From: Gilliamella sp. Occ3-1
GTDB lineage: Bacteria; Pseudomonadota; Gammaproteobacteria; Enterobacterales; Orbaceae
NCBI RefSeq assembly: GCF_001690655.1
Contig: NZ_LZHQ01000003.1
Span: forward strand, 1 to 49,997
Direction: 5' to 3'
Length of the DNA: 49,997 nt
The notes beneath the pieces are model-generated. The model did no database searches. It was given only the letters and a program-made list of their open reading frames with translations, and had not been told where the DNA came from. The position numbers and the translations under genes were made by a program. Position 1 is the stretch's first letter. Every line of letters begins with the position of its first letter. Positions 1-9,115 of the stretch are shown one piece after another.

Positions 1-393
1 CGTGAGGCGTTAGGGATTGATATTGCAATAAGCTTACCAGCAGGAAGGATTACCCGTTACTTAGATAAACTGGCCGAATATAATGGGTATCCATTAAAAA
101 TACGAGTCGATAATGGACCAGAATTCACCGGAAACACGTTTACTAATTGGGCAAAAACACATGGTATAACTATAGATTACATCAAACCCGGTAGCCCTTA
201 TCAAAATGGTTACATTGAACGATTTAATCGGACTTATCGAACTGAAGTGTTAGATTTATATCTTTTTAACAACCTAGCGCAAGCAAGGAGAATAACCGAA
301 GAATGGTTAACGATTTATAACACCGAAAGGCCTCATGAAGCACTAAATAATATGACGCCGATCGAATATAAAACATTAAAACAGGCAGCTTAA
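1..393 (+). CDS. IS3-family transposase OrfB, C-terminal part
   Basis: The open frame enters from the window edge and runs 130 codons to TAA at 391-393. It shows the end of the DDE integrase core (rve): the second catalytic aspartate is in the DNGPEF motif, and the glutamate is in NGYIERFNRTYR, followed by YNTERPHEALNNMTP, a typical IS3-group C-terminus. The first catalytic aspartate should lie just upstream of the window. The protein would cut and join DNA ends during transposition. In this family OrfB is normally made by frameshifting from OrfA, which cannot be checked here. No stop or frameshift is seen in the visible part. The exact IS3 subgroup is not determined. Confidence 0.9.
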   Translation, partial: REALGIDIAISLPAGRITRYLDKLAEYNGYPLKIRVDNGPEFTGNTFTNWAKTHGITIDYIKPGSPYQNGYIERFNRTYRTEVLDLYLFNNLAQARRITEEWLTIYNTERPHEALNNMTPIEYKTLKQAA

Positions 394-433
394 TTTTCTA
401 CGTGAGTTGTGTATTAAGTTTGGGGTATTTACA
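1..433 (+). mobile_element. Right end of an IS3-family insertion sequence (cut by window edge)
   Basis: The transposase reading frame at 1-393 is followed by a short non-coding tail. IS3-family elements end in CA, and a tail ending TGGGGTATTTACA stops at 433, so 433 is my inferred right terminus. The left end and any target duplication lie outside the window, so I cannot say whether the element is intact. The terminus is inference; the transposase identity is clear. Confidence 0.6.
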
Positions 434-675
434 AAAATAAAATCAATGTTGTAATAAATTCTTTTAAAGAAAATATATTATTCTTTCATAATATACGAAT
501 ATTACTAGTATTGATGTCTAAATGTGTTGGTAACAAAAAAAACAAAAATTAGCAATGTCAAAAATAAAATTATACGCACTTAATATAGTTTTCATCTTGC
601 ATCTTTACTTATTTATCTTTGTCGGTATAGTGACATTATGATTATTACTTGGTTATAAATTATAAATACAACGCC
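394..675. other. Intergenic region between IS end and envC
   Basis: AT-rich stretch of about 280 nt. Apart from the inferred IS terminus at 433 I see no convincing ORF, RNA gene or terminator. It must hold the promoter of the envC-yibQ pair, but I could not pick a clear -35/-10 pair. Confidence 0.5.
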
Positions 676-1884
676 ATGTCTATTTGTCAAAAAATTGTTA
701 TTATTGTTTTTATTGGATTAATGAAAATCAGTTTTTTGTATGCTGATGACAGTCAACAACTTCAATCTTTACGCCGCTCTATAGAAGAACAAGAAAAGCG
801 TTTAACGCAGCAAAAAAAAGAGCGTATAAAGCTAGTTAATGACCTTAAACAGCAAGAAACTGAAATAGCTAAGATTTTGACATCAATTGAAAAAAATAAT
901 TTGTCGCTCAGAAAACTCGATCAAGAAATTAATAATTTAGTTAAACTAATTAATATATTAACTACAAAACTAAAACAGCAACGAGCTGTATTGGCAAAAC
1001 AACTTGAAAGTGCATTTAAGCTAGGCAACATAACAGGGTGGGAGCTGATGTTTTTTGGCGAGAAAAGTAGACGTAATGATCGAATAATTACTTATTACAG
1101 TTATATTAATCAAGCTCGTCAACAGGAAATTCAGAATCTTGAAGATACACAAATTCAATTGAGCGAAAAGAGAGCTGAGTTACAAAAAAAGCTAACTTCG
1201 CAAAAAATATTAAAAAGTAAACTGAAAGAACAACAAGTTGGGCTTGAAAAAAAACGTCAAAATCGTCAAAAAACAATAATTTCTCTTGAATCATCAATGC
1301 AAGTTAATCAACAAAAATTGACCGATTTGCGTAACAATGAGGCCAAATTACAAGCTAAAATTGCCCAAGCAGAAAAGGAAAGCCGACGCCTTGCAGAAGA
1401 AGAAGTAAGGCAAGCAAAACATATTGAAGAAAAGCAAAAAAATACCAGTTATACCCTAAATTCGGATGAAAAGGCGCTTATGGCTCGTGTAAGTGGGATT
1501 GGTAAACCTCAACATCAGTTTAATTGGCCTGTTGAAGGTAGTGTTGCGCATCGATTTGGTGAATCACTTCAAGGTGAACTTCATTGGAAAGGAATGGTGA
1601 TTAATGCTAAAGATGGTACTCAAGTTAGAGCTATTGCTGATGGTCGAGTTATATTGGCAAGTTGGTTACAAGGCTATGGTTTTGTTGTAGCTCTTGAGCA
1701 TGGTAAGGGAGATATGAGTTTATATGGCTACAATCAGCGTATGTTGGTTGAGGTGGGCGATAAGATCCATATTGGTCAACCCATTGCGTTGGTTGGTTCA
1801 AGTGGTGGACAAAATACACCTGCTTTATATTTTGAGATTCGTCGTGATGGTAAGGCGCTTGATCCAAGAGGATGGATAAAATAA
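676..1884 (+). CDS. envC: Murein hydrolase activator EnvC
   Basis: Periplasmic activator of the septal amidases AmiA/AmiB, recruited by FtsEX in E. coli. The protein has an N-terminal hydrophobic signal segment ending near YADD, long coiled coil from about residue 25 to 260 rich in Q, K and E, and a C-terminal LytM (M23) domain from about 285. As in E. coli EnvC, the LytM domain lacks the metal ligands of active peptidases: LHWKGMVI stands where HxGxD would be, followed by LEHGKGDMSLYGYNQ and GSSGGQNTPALYFEIRR. The frame is open from a TTG at 649, but I chose the ATG at 676 because it gives a normal signal peptide; neither start has a strong ribosome site. Length (402 aa) is close to the E. 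coli protein. It overlaps the next gene by one base (TAATG), so the two are probably cotranscribed. Confidence 0.93.
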   Translation: MSICQKIVIIVFIGLMKISFLYADDSQQLQSLRRSIEEQEKRLTQQKKERIKLVNDLKQQETEIAKILTSIEKNNLSLRKLDQEINNLVKLINILTTKLKQQRAVLAKQLESAFKLGNITGWELMFFGEKSRRNDRIITYYSYINQARQQEIQNLEDTQIQLSEKRAELQKKLTSQKILKSKLKEQQVGLEKKRQNRQKTIISLESSMQVNQQKLTDLRNNEAKLQAKIAQAEKESRRLAEEEVRQAKHIEEKQKNTSYTLNSDEKALMARVSGIGKPQHQFNWPVEGSVAHRFGESLQGELHWKGMVINAKDGTQVRAIADGRVILASWLQGYGFVVALEHGKGDMSLYGYNQRMLVEVGDKIHIGQPIALVGSSGGQNTPALYFEIRRDGKALDPRGWIK

Positions 1885-2714
1885 TGCGTTATTTTATCAA
1901 TTTATTTTTTATCATATTTTTGACGCTAAATATCCAACATGCCTGGGCAGCAAAACTTGCAATAGTTATTGATGATTTTGGCTATCGACAGCATAATGAA
2001 GAGCAAATAATCTCATTTTCGCCTAATATTACTATTGCAGTTCTACCCAATTCTCCTAATGCTAAACGTATTGCAACTATTGCTCATGATAGCGGTAATG
2101 ATGTGATCATTCATTTACCTATGGCTCCATTAGGTAAACAACCTTTGGAAAAAGATACTTTATTTCCTTCTATGAATGAAGCTGAAGTAAATCGAATTGT
2201 CACAAGTGCGGTTGCAAAAGTGCCTTATGCTGTTGGTGTTAATAATCATATGGGAAGTTTAATGACATCAAATCTTACCGGAATGACAAATGTTATGAAA
2301 GCATTAAGTCATTATTCGATGTTTTTTTTGGATAGTAAAACAATCGGTAAAACGCAAGTAAAAATAGCTGCGGGCGATTATAATATTCCAGTGTTAACGC
2401 GTGATGTTTTTCTGGATGATCAGCAAAAAGAAAGTGCTATTAGCCAGCAATTTGATTTGGCTGTAAGATTAGCACGCAAAAATGGCGTTGCTATTGCTAT
2501 TGGTCATCCTTATCCTCAAACAGTTAATGTATTAAGGTCGAAGATTGCTAATTTACCTGTAGATATTGAGTTAACTAAACTTAGTCAATTGGTTATGCCA
2601 GTATCAATACCAGCTCAAGCGCCAGTTAAACATAAAGCTACGTTGAAAGATATTTTGGGGAAATGTAAAAAACGCATTGAGGAAATATCAAATTTTAAAA
2701 TTGAAGAAGAATAG
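1884..2714 (+). CDS. yibQ: YibQ-family divergent polysaccharide deacetylase
   Basis: Exported protein of the divergent polysaccharide deacetylase family (DUF610), found next to envC in enterics; its enzymatic activity is not established. An N-terminal signal segment ends near HAWAAK, followed by LAIVIDDFGYR, a conserved family start. Further family motifs are VLPNSPNA, HLPMAPLGKQPLEKDTL, GVNNHMGSLMTSN and AIGHPYPQTV. The frame is open from an ATG at 1872, but the ATG at 1884 overlaps the envC stop as TAATG, and the AGAGG at about 1867-1871 sits 12 nt before it, so I prefer 1884 (276 aa). It is slightly shorter than E. coli YibQ, lacking a long C-terminal tail. It converges on rapZ with only 3 nt between stop codons. 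Confidence 0.88.
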   Translation: MRYFINLFFIIFLTLNIQHAWAAKLAIVIDDFGYRQHNEEQIISFSPNITIAVLPNSPNAKRIATIAHDSGNDVIIHLPMAPLGKQPLEKDTLFPSMNEAEVNRIVTSAVAKVPYAVGVNNHMGSLMTSNLTGMTNVMKALSHYSMFFLDSKTIGKTQVKIAAGDYNIPVLTRDVFLDDQQKESAISQQFDLAVRLARKNGVAIAIGHPYPQTVNVLRSKIANLPVDIELTKLSQLVMPVSIPAQAPVKHKATLKDILGKCKKRIEEISNFKIEEE

Positions 2715-2717
2715 TCA

Positions 2718-3566
2718 TTACTTCTTTTCTAAAGTTCGATGGCAAATTTTTACTTGTTTGTTTTGTGCTTTAAAAAATGCGGCTAATTGTTCAGCAATAA
2801 AAACAGAGCGATGTTGACCACCAGTACATCCAATAGCAATGGTTAAGTAACTGCGGTTGTTTTTTTCTAATAAAGGTAGCCATTGATTTAAGTAATTGGC
2901 GGTTTGATAGATAAAATTGGATACTTCATTGTGTTGTAATAAATATTCTTTTACCGGCTCATCTAATCCTGTGAGTGGGCGTAGACTTACCTCCCAATGT
3001 GGGTTAGGTAAAAATCTGACATCAAATACAAAATCAGCATCAACCGGTAAGCCATGTTTAAAACCGAATGATTCAAAAATGATGGTTAATTCACGCTCTT
3101 TTTTACCTAAAATTCGTGATCTTAATATATCAGATAGTTCATGGACTGACAGGTTATCGGTATTTATAATAAGGCTTGCGTTTGATTTTAAATGTTCTAG
3201 ATATTTTTCTTCAAGGTCTATTGCTTCTTCAAGAGAATAGTGTTGATTGGTTAATGGGTGTATGCGTCGTGTTTCACTATAGCGTCGAATTAATGTATTA
3301 CGGCTACAATCGAGAAAAAGAATTTCAGGTGTCACCGATTCGGGTAAACGTTGGAATATATCGTTATTAAAATCAAATCGTTCAGGTAAATTTCGAATGT
3401 CAATGCTAACTGCAACTGGGGTGTTATGGTTTTTTAATGAGTCGGCTAATTGAGGTAATAAAACAACAGGTATGTTATCAACACAATAAAATCCCATATC
3501 TTCTAGAGCGCGTAGTGCGATTGATTTTCCTGAACCGGAGCGACCACTTACTATCATTAATATCAC
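2718..3566 (-). CDS. rapZ: RNase adapter protein RapZ
   Basis: RapZ binds the small RNA GlmZ and presents it to RNase E, controlling GlmS and amino-sugar supply in enterics; it also has an NTPase fold. The Walker A motif GRSGSGKS is at residues 8-15. The C-terminal half carries [19 protein letters not shown] and [12 protein letters not shown], all diagnostic. Length is 282 aa against 284 in E. coli. The start is a GTG at 3566 (MILMIVSG, matching MVLMIVSG of E. coli), with GGAG 8 nt upstream, so the GTG is preferred to the internal ATG. In E. coli rapZ follows rpoN, hpf and ptsN; here it stands apart from them, with yibQ converging and rdgB upstream, which is a rearranged neighbourhood. Confidence 0.95.
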   Translation of the reverse strand: MILMIVSGRSGSGKSIALRALEDMGFYCVDNIPVVLLPQLADSLKNHNTPVAVSIDIRNLPERFDFNNDIFQRLPESVTPEILFLDCSRNTLIRRYSETRRIHPLTNQHYSLEEAIDLEEKYLEHLKSNASLIINTDNLSVHELSDILRSRILGKKERELTIIFESFGFKHGLPVDADFVFDVRFLPNPHWEVSLRPLTGLDEPVKEYLLQHNEVSNFIYQTANYLNQWLPLLEKNNRSYLTIAIGCTGGQHRSVFIAEQLAAFFKAQNKQVKICHRTLEKK

Positions 3567-3656
3567 AATATTAACTCCAATATCATTAATGCATTAAGTA
3601 TATACTGTTTACTTCTTGCTATGCAATTTCGCGTGTAAATAATATTGCTAGCATTG

Positions 3657-4250
3657 CTAAGCAGTTTTAATTTTTGCAATCAATTGTTTTAGTGCTTGGC
3701 CTCGATGTGATATTTGGCTTTTCTGTTCTTTTGTTAGCTGTGCTGCGGTACAATCTAATTCAGGTACATAAAAAAGTGGATCATAACCAAATCCCCCATC
3801 ACCTTGTTCTTCATTTAAAATTAAACCGTCCCATTTTCCTAAGCAGATGATAGGTGTTGGGTCGTTTTCATGTCGCATAAAAACTAGCGCACAATAAAAG
3901 TAAGCGGTGCGTTTTTCTTTTGGAATATTTTGTAATGCTTTAAGTAATTTTTGATTGTTACTTTTGTCGTTACAGTGTTCACCTGCATAACGAGCAGAAT
4001 AGATCCCTGGTTTCCCACCAAGTGCATCGACCGCTAAACCAGAGTCATCAGCAATGGCGGGCAGTCCAGTTAATTTGGCAGTGTGCCTTGCTTTTAAAAG
4101 TGCATTTTCAATAAATGTTAGGCCTGTTTCGTCGGCATCTGGTACATTAAATTGGCTTTGTGCAATAATATCAAAACCTGCATTAGCGAGTAATGTTTGC
4201 AATTCATTGACTTTGCCTTGATTATTCGTTGCTAAAACAATTTTTTGCAT
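3657..4250 (-). CDS. rdgB: dITP/XTP pyrophosphatase RdgB (HAM1 family)
   Basis: House-cleaning nucleotide pyrophosphatase that removes dITP, ITP and XTP to keep inosine and xanthosine out of DNA and RNA. It shows the family N-terminus [34 protein letters not shown], the metal-binding [34 protein letters not shown] and [10 protein letters not shown]. Length of 197 aa equals the E. coli enzyme. The start ATG at 4250 has AAGGAAA about 6 nt upstream. It is codirectional with rluA upstream and rapZ downstream, with gaps of about 60-90 nt, so a loose operon is possible. Confidence 0.95.
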   Translation of the reverse strand: MQKIVLATNNQGKVNELQTLLANAGFDIIAQSQFNVPDADETGLTFIENALLKARHTAKLTGLPAIADDSGLAVDALGGKPGIYSARYAGEHCNDKSNNQKLLKALQNIPKEKRTAYFYCALVFMRHENDPTPIICLGKWDGLILNEEQGDGGFGYDPLFYVPELDCTAAQLTKEQKSQISHRGQALKQLIAKIKTA

Positions 4251-4312
4251 TTTAATTTCCTTTATATCAGTTGTTTATCTGACTGGCTTAAGCAGATTTT
4301 ATATTCCTGTTT

Positions 4313-4969
4313 TTAAAAATCGGGTTCACAACTAAACGTCATACTTTCGCCTGTTTTAGGGTGGTTAATTGTTAGTAATTGAGCATGCAATAGCAACCTT
4401 TTAGACATAGCAAAGGCTTCAGGGTGGGCATAGAATTTATCGCCTAAAATAGGGTGACCAATGGCTTGCATATGTACCCGTAATTGATGTGATCGCCCAG
4501 TAAACGGAAATAATTGCACTCGTGTTGTGTTGTCTGGATTGCGTGAAATGACTTGATACTCTGTCAGCGCATGTTTGCCATTTTCTAAATCGACCATTTG
4601 CCTTGGCCGATTGGGCCAATCACAAATTAGTGGTAATTCAACACGGCCAGAATCTTGCTCAAGATGTCCATGCACTATAGCAATATAGTTTTTTTTAGGA
4701 ATACGTTCACGAAACTGTTTTTTTATCTCTCGATCGGCGAGTTTAGAAAGTGCGGCAACCATTATACCACTGGTTGCCATATCTAACCGATGCACGGATT
4801 CGACATAGCTATATTTTTGTTGCAATCGGTGAATAATACTATCAATAAATTGAGGTTTATTGCCTGAAACCGACAAAATACCCGGTTGTTTATTAACAAC
4901 CACAATGTGGTCGTCTTGATGCAAAATTGATAGCCAAGGTTCAATAGGTGGGTGGTATTCCAAAAGCAT
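4313..4969 (-). CDS. rluA: Dual-specificity pseudouridine synthase RluA
   Basis: Makes pseudouridine at position 746 of 23S rRNA and position 32 of several tRNAs in E. coli. The catalytic HRLDMATSG puts the nucleophilic aspartate at residue 63. ICDWPNRPRQ and GRSHQLRVHM match RluA specifically rather than RluB/C/D. There is no S4 domain, as expected for RluA. Length is 218 aa against 219. No clear ribosome site precedes the ATG. About 80 nt separate it from dsbB on the same strand. Confidence 0.94.
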   Translation of the reverse strand: MLLEYHPPIEPWLSILHQDDHIVVVNKQPGILSVSGNKPQFIDSIIHRLQQKYSYVESVHRLDMATSGIMVAALSKLADREIKKQFRERIPKKNYIAIVHGHLEQDSGRVELPLICDWPNRPRQMVDLENGKHALTEYQVISRNPDNTTRVQLFPFTGRSHQLRVHMQAIGHPILGDKFYAHPEAFAMSKRLLLHAQLLTINHPKTGESMTFSCEPDF

Positions 4970-5048
4970 TTATGTGTGACGTTTTGTAAAATAAAATTGC
5001 CACACATTCTAACAAACTCAACAAAAAGTGCCAGTTTTATAAATAAAG

Positions 5049-5582
5049 TTATTTACTCCAGATTGAGCTTTTTGAAGATGGAAAGACCTGAGATATTAAT
5101 ACGGCCAAACCAACAATAAGATAGCAAGCAAAGATAATAATCATCCATTGTGACATTTCAATTGTTAAAAAAGTCCAAATTTTATCGGCGCATGAACCAT
5201 AAGCATTAAACAAACTAGGAAACCACGAATCTAATGGTAGCCAAGCAGGAAAGTGTACGTTAATTGAGCAGGTATCATTTAGATTAGGTTCAAATTGTAG
5301 ATGAGCATGAAATGTTGCTAATGAAAAGCCTTTATAGGCGCTAAAAAGCCAAATGAAAATACCTATTAATCGAACAATAATGTTGCGAGGAGCAATCAGT
5401 CCAACAATGCTAGCCAACATGATACCAAAAATAGCGCAACGCTGATAAATGCAGAGAGTACAAGGCGCTAGCCCTAAACCATGTTGAAAATAAAGTGCGG
5501 TTATTTCAAAAGCAAGAGTAGAAAAGAACAATAAGGTCCAAGCTAATCTAGCTTGTGAGTATTGATTAAGCAATGATAACAT
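5049..5582 (-). CDS. dsbB: Disulfide bond formation protein DsbB
   Basis: Inner-membrane quinone reductase that reoxidises periplasmic DsbA. Four membrane segments are visible. The first redox pair is CTLC at residues 41-44 and the second pair is C105 and C131, at nearly the E. coli positions (41, 44, 104, 130), so all functional cysteines are present. CIYQRCAIFG follows the first pair. Length is 177 aa against 176. The ATG at 5582 lies in an AT-rich divergent region with rluC. No dsbA is in the window, but the isomerase DsbC is encoded at 17991-18689. Confidence 0.95.
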   Translation of the reverse strand: MLSLLNQYSQARLAWTLLFFSTLAFEITALYFQHGLGLAPCTLCIYQRCAIFGIMLASIVGLIAPRNIIVRLIGIFIWLFSAYKGFSLATFHAHLQFEPNLNDTCSINVHFPAWLPLDSWFPSLFNAYGSCADKIWTFLTIEMSQWMIIIFACYLIVGLAVLISQVFPSSKSSIWSK

Positions 5583-5726
5583 ACTATTTTATTCCCTCAT
5601 ATTTCGATATAATCTTCTTTTTAATTATATTAAATATAATCTATCTTATTTTTATTACGATAGTGTAGTTTATTTTTGAGTAATGTAAAACGATTTTATT
5701 TATTGACGGCGGATTAATCATTCCTT

Positions 5727-6710
5727 ATGCACTCAACGGTTCCACATACAAAACTACAAGTCTCATTTGTTACTATTTCTGAGGAAAATGCGACACAACG
5801 TATTGATAACTTTTTAATCACCTATTTAAAAGGTGTGCCAAAAAGTATGATTTATCGCATTTTAAGAAAGGGTGAGGTTCGTGTTAATAAAAAACGGATT
5901 AAACCTGAATATAAATTAAATATTGGCGATGAAATTCGTATTCCTCCTGTTCGTATGACTGAAAAATCCACGCCAGAGATTTCGACCAAGCTTAATAAAG
6001 TCGCTGATTTAGAAAAGGCAATCATCTATGAAGATGAGGTAATGTTGGCAATTAATAAGCCATCAGGTATTGCTGTTCATGGTGGTAGTGGCTTAAGTTT
6101 TGGCGTAATTGAAGGATTACGCGCCTTAAGACCTGAAGCGAAATTTTTGGAGCTGGTGCATCGCATAGATCGCGAAACATCGGGCGTGTTATTGATTGCC
6201 AAAAAACGTTCAGCACTAAAAGCGCTACATGAGCAGTTGCGCCTTAAGCAAATGCAAAAAAATTATTTGGCGCTTGTTAAGGGGAATTGGCCTTCTGAAT
6301 GTAAAGTAATACAAGCCCCACTGCTTAAAAATGTATTAAAAAGCGGTGAGCGTGTGGTAAAGGTTGATAAAGAGGGTAAGCCTTCTGAAACGCGTTTTAA
6401 AGTTGAGGAGCGCTTCAATTTTGCCACTTTGATTAAAGCAAGCCCTGTTACAGGGCGTACACACCAAATTCGCATACACACTCAATACGCAAGTCATCCA
6501 ATTGCTTTTGATGATCGTTATGGCGATAGGCAATTTGATGCGTTATTAGCTGATACTAAGCTTAATCGTTTATTTTTACATGCAGCAAGTGTAATGTTTA
6601 TTCATCCTAAAAGTTTGCAAGAGATGCAATTAAATGCACCAATGGATGATGTTTTGCAGGCTTGCTTGTCATATCTAAGAAAAGATAAATATGAAAAAAC
6701 AGAATCTTAA
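5727..6710 (+). CDS. rluC: 23S rRNA pseudouridine synthase RluC
   Basis: Modifies uridines 955, 2504 and 2580 of 23S rRNA in E. coli. An N-terminal S4 RNA-binding domain spans about residues 25-80 (KGVPKSMIYRILRKGEVRVN), followed by the RluA-type catalytic domain with HRIDRETSG (nucleophile D148) and VTGRTHQIRIHTQYASHPIAFDDRYGDR. Length is 327 aa against 319. The ribosome site is weak: GGCGGA lies about 14 nt before the ATG. In E. coli rluC sits divergent from rne; here it is divergent from dsbB and followed 23 nt later by a histidine phosphatase gene, probably in the same transcript. Confidence 0.95.
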   Translation: MHSTVPHTKLQVSFVTISEENATQRIDNFLITYLKGVPKSMIYRILRKGEVRVNKKRIKPEYKLNIGDEIRIPPVRMTEKSTPEISTKLNKVADLEKAIIYEDEVMLAINKPSGIAVHGGSGLSFGVIEGLRALRPEAKFLELVHRIDRETSGVLLIAKKRSALKALHEQLRLKQMQKNYLALVKGNWPSECKVIQAPLLKNVLKSGERVVKVDKEGKPSETRFKVEERFNFATLIKASPVTGRTHQIRIHTQYASHPIAFDDRYGDRQFDALLADTKLNRLFLHAASVMFIHPKSLQEMQLNAPMDDVLQACLSYLRKDKYEKTES

Positions 6711-6733
6711 AATAAAAAAGGTAGTTAGTACGA

Positions 6734-7396
6734 ATGAAAGATATTAATTTATATTTAATTAGACATGGTCAAACGCAGTGGAATATTAAAGATCAGATGC
6801 AAGGTTCTCAAAATTCACCTTTAACAGAGCAAGGTATTTTTGGTGCTAAAGTGACAGGACAGCATTTAAAAAATGTTCCTTTTATGCAAGCATACTCAAG
6901 TACACAACAACGAGCTATGGAAACTCGAGATTATATTGTTAAAGAAAATAATATAGTTATTCCTACTTTTGAGCTTGCTGATTTGCGTGAGATGGATTTT
7001 GGTATTTGGGAAGGCAAGAAAGTCCCTCAATTGAAAAAGGAGTTTCCAGAATTTACTACTTATTTGACAGATCCTGCTAATTTTGATGCTTCGGTCAATC
7101 AAGGTGAAAATTATTTTGATACCCTTTTGCGTATGAAGCAGGGGTTAAATACTATTGTAAAAAATGCACCTCAAGATACGGGTAATATTTTGGTTGTGTC
7201 ACATGGAACGGTATTACGTATATTACTTTGTGTTTTAAATGGTGGTGATTGGCGTTTACATCGTGATGAGGATTATTTCCCTCGAATGTTAAATACTAGC
7301 ATTAGTGTGGTTAATTATAAGCAAGGTAATGAACAATCTGAAGGGACATTTACTGTAAAATTCTTCAATAATGTGGATCATTTAGCTGATAAATAA
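6734..7396 (+). CDS. Histidine phosphatase family protein (GpmB/CobC-like)
   Basis: Phosphoglycerate-mutase-fold phosphatase. The catalytic histidine is H11 in LIRHGQTQWN; R60 lies in SSTQQRAMET, the acidic general acid candidate is E86 in LREMDFGIWEG, and the second histidine is H157 in VVSHGTV. All four positions are therefore occupied. The family covers broad phosphatases, cofactor-dependent mutases and alpha-ribazole phosphatase, and the sequence does not decide between them. It is too diverged for me to call gpmB. It follows rluC by 23 nt and ends just before a strong hairpin terminator. Length (220 aa) is typical. Confidence 0.85.
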   Translation: MKDINLYLIRHGQTQWNIKDQMQGSQNSPLTEQGIFGAKVTGQHLKNVPFMQAYSSTQQRAMETRDYIVKENNIVIPTFELADLREMDFGIWEGKKVPQLKKEFPEFTTYLTDPANFDASVNQGENYFDTLLRMKQGLNTIVKNAPQDTGNILVVSHGTVLRILLCVLNGGDWRLHRDEDYFPRMLNTSISVVNYKQGNEQSEGTFTVKFFNNVDHLADK

Positions 7397-7408
7397 GTAT
7401 TTTGTTAT

Positions 7409-7453
7409 CTTCTCGACTAATGGGTGCGTAAATAATTAGTCGAGAAGGTTTTG
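7409..7453. terminator. Bidirectional hairpin terminator
   Basis: A 13-bp perfect stem has arms CTTCTCGACTAAT (7409-7421) and ATTAGTCGAGAAG (7435-7447), a 13-nt loop, then GTTTTGTT on the plus strand. It sits between the convergent histidine phosphatase and bepA genes, so it can stop both transcripts. Confidence 0.8.
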
Positions 7454-7462
7454 TTAATAAAA

Positions 7463-8914
7463 TTATCGTTTATAAGCTGCATAACGTTTTTGTAGCTGTT
7501 TTAATTGATTAATTCTTGCATCAATTTTGGAAATCATTGTCTGATCGCCTTTTGTTTGATTCTTAGCATTTTGTAGTAGTTGAATGGATTGTTGAAATTG
7601 ACCTTCTAATGCAATTAATTCCGCTCTAGCACTCATTTCTTTTGCTCTTGCATGTAATCCCCCGTAAGCAGTAACGAGTAATTCCCATCCATTTGAGTCA
7701 TCATTATGGTCAAAAGTATAGCGATGTAACAAGCTTACGGCTTGTTGATAGTTTTTGTTTTTTATATACGAATTAGTCAAGTTTAGTTGCAATGCAGAAC
7801 TGTTTGGTGATTTTTTTAATGCTGCTTGTAGGCGAGTTATTGCAGTGCTGCTATTGTTGAGCGCTAAATCAATATCAGTCATTAAATCAATATACCAAAT
7901 ATTATTGGGATCACTATCTAATAATGGCTGTAGTTGTTGTTTCGCTTTTTGATTATTTCCACTTAGATTATCAGCTAAAGCATTAGCATAAATAATAGCT
8001 GTTTTACTTTGTTCATTGTTTAGTTTTTTATAATCTTCAACTAATAGCTTTGCGGTATTTTTATTTTTAGCCATTAATATGGCCAATCGAGCTTTCGCTA
8101 AATAGTAGTTTAATGACGGAGATACATTTTTTTTGCTATATTGCAATGAACGATTTCGAATATCGGTTAATCGGCTGTTAGGTAATGGGTGAGTAAGTAA
8201 AATTTCGGGAGCTTTACTACTAAATCGGCTTTGATCGGCAAGTTTTTGTAGAAATTCTGATGAAGCATAAGGATCAAACCCTGCTTTAGCAAGCGTTCTT
8301 AAACCAACACGATCGGCTTCTTGTTCATTACTTTGCGTAAAACTAATCATATTTTGAGCTGATCCTGCCATGGTGCTTGTCATTGCCGCCATGCCAGCTT
8401 CGGGATTGGCTAATGTTAGTAGTAGAGAGCCTAATGTTGCACCCCAAACATAAGGGCTATTACGGTTTTGGTTTTCCATTGCTCTGGCTAAATGGCGTTG
8501 GGTGACATGGCCAATTTCATGAGACATAACAGAGGCTAATTGGCTTTCATTGTCGGTGTCTAATATTAGTTTAGAATGAATGACGACATTTCCACCAAAA
8601 AAAGCAAATGCGTTAAGTACGTCACTTTTCATAATATAAAAATGGAATGGCGTTTTTACTGATTCTGATTTTGATACTAATTTTTTGCCTAGATCATTAA
8701 TATATTGGTTTAAAACAGGGTCGTTTATTATGGGAGCACTTGCTCGTAACATTCGCATATAATAATCGCCCATTTCCATTTCTTGGCCAATGCTAAGCGT
8801 TGTGGCTGCCGCAGTACCAATATCAGGGAGGTTAATATTATCAGCATAAACGATAGATGTACTTTGTAATAATAATGAGGTGGATAATACCAATTCGATT
8901 GTTTTTTTTAACAT
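7463..8914 (-). CDS. bepA: Beta-barrel assembly-enhancing protease BepA
   Basis: Periplasmic M48 zinc metalloprotease and chaperone that helps LptD assembly and degrades stalled outer-membrane proteins in E. coli (YfgC). A signal peptide ends near IVYADN. The zinc motif is HEIGH at residues 132-136, with the third ligand in EQEADRVGLRTLAKAGFDP. The C-terminal half is a tetratricopeptide-repeat region, matching E. coli architecture. HPLPNSRLTDIRNR is also a conserved BepA motif. The frame is open from a TTG at 8926; I chose the ATG at 8914 as the better signal-peptide start (483 aa, against 487 in E. coli). Two further M48 proteins occur near 30.6-33.3 kb, but those are lipoproteins of the LoiP type. 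Confidence 0.93.
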   Translation of the reverse strand: MLKKTIELVLSTSLLLQSTSIVYADNINLPDIGTAAATTLSIGQEMEMGDYYMRMLRASAPIINDPVLNQYINDLGKKLVSKSESVKTPFHFYIMKSDVLNAFAFFGGNVVIHSKLILDTDNESQLASVMSHEIGHVTQRHLARAMENQNRNSPYVWGATLGSLLLTLANPEAGMAAMTSTMAGSAQNMISFTQSNEQEADRVGLRTLAKAGFDPYASSEFLQKLADQSRFSSKAPEILLTHPLPNSRLTDIRNRSLQYSKKNVSPSLNYYLAKARLAILMAKNKNTAKLLVEDYKKLNNEQSKTAIIYANALADNLSGNNQKAKQQLQPLLDSDPNNIWYIDLMTDIDLALNNSSTAITRLQAALKKSPNSSALQLNLTNSYIKNKNYQQAVSLLHRYTFDHNDDSNGWELLVTAYGGLHARAKEMSARAELIALEGQFQQSIQLLQNAKNQTKGDQTMISKIDARINQLKQLQKRYAAYKR

Positions 8915-9056
8915 TATTCTAACCAATTAAAATAAGAGTTGCGTTGATTTATTCTAGCTGAAAAAAACAACAATATCACTTTGAATTTATAATTAAGGGT
9001 TTAACTTATTTGATGTAATATGTGTTATGAATAATAATGTTTATTCTTGAATTGGT

Positions 9057-9095
9057 AAAATAACAACAACTATATTAATACGTTGTTGTTATTTT
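9057..9095 (-). terminator. Terminator downstream of proS
   Basis: A 14-bp perfect stem has arms AAAATAACAACAAC (9057-9070) and GTTGTTGTTATTTT (9082-9095) around an 11-nt loop. The U-rich arm trails the stem in either direction. It lies 20 nt past the proS stop. The low GC makes it weaker than the other terminators here. Confidence 0.6.
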
Positions 9096-9115
9096 GATTT
9101 TTATGCTTGGATTTA

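Noticed and set aside
2703..2726. GAAGAAG/CTTCTT stem at the yibQ-rapZ junction as a terminator
   Set aside because: Only 6 bp, AT-rich and made of the coding ends of both genes; too weak to call.
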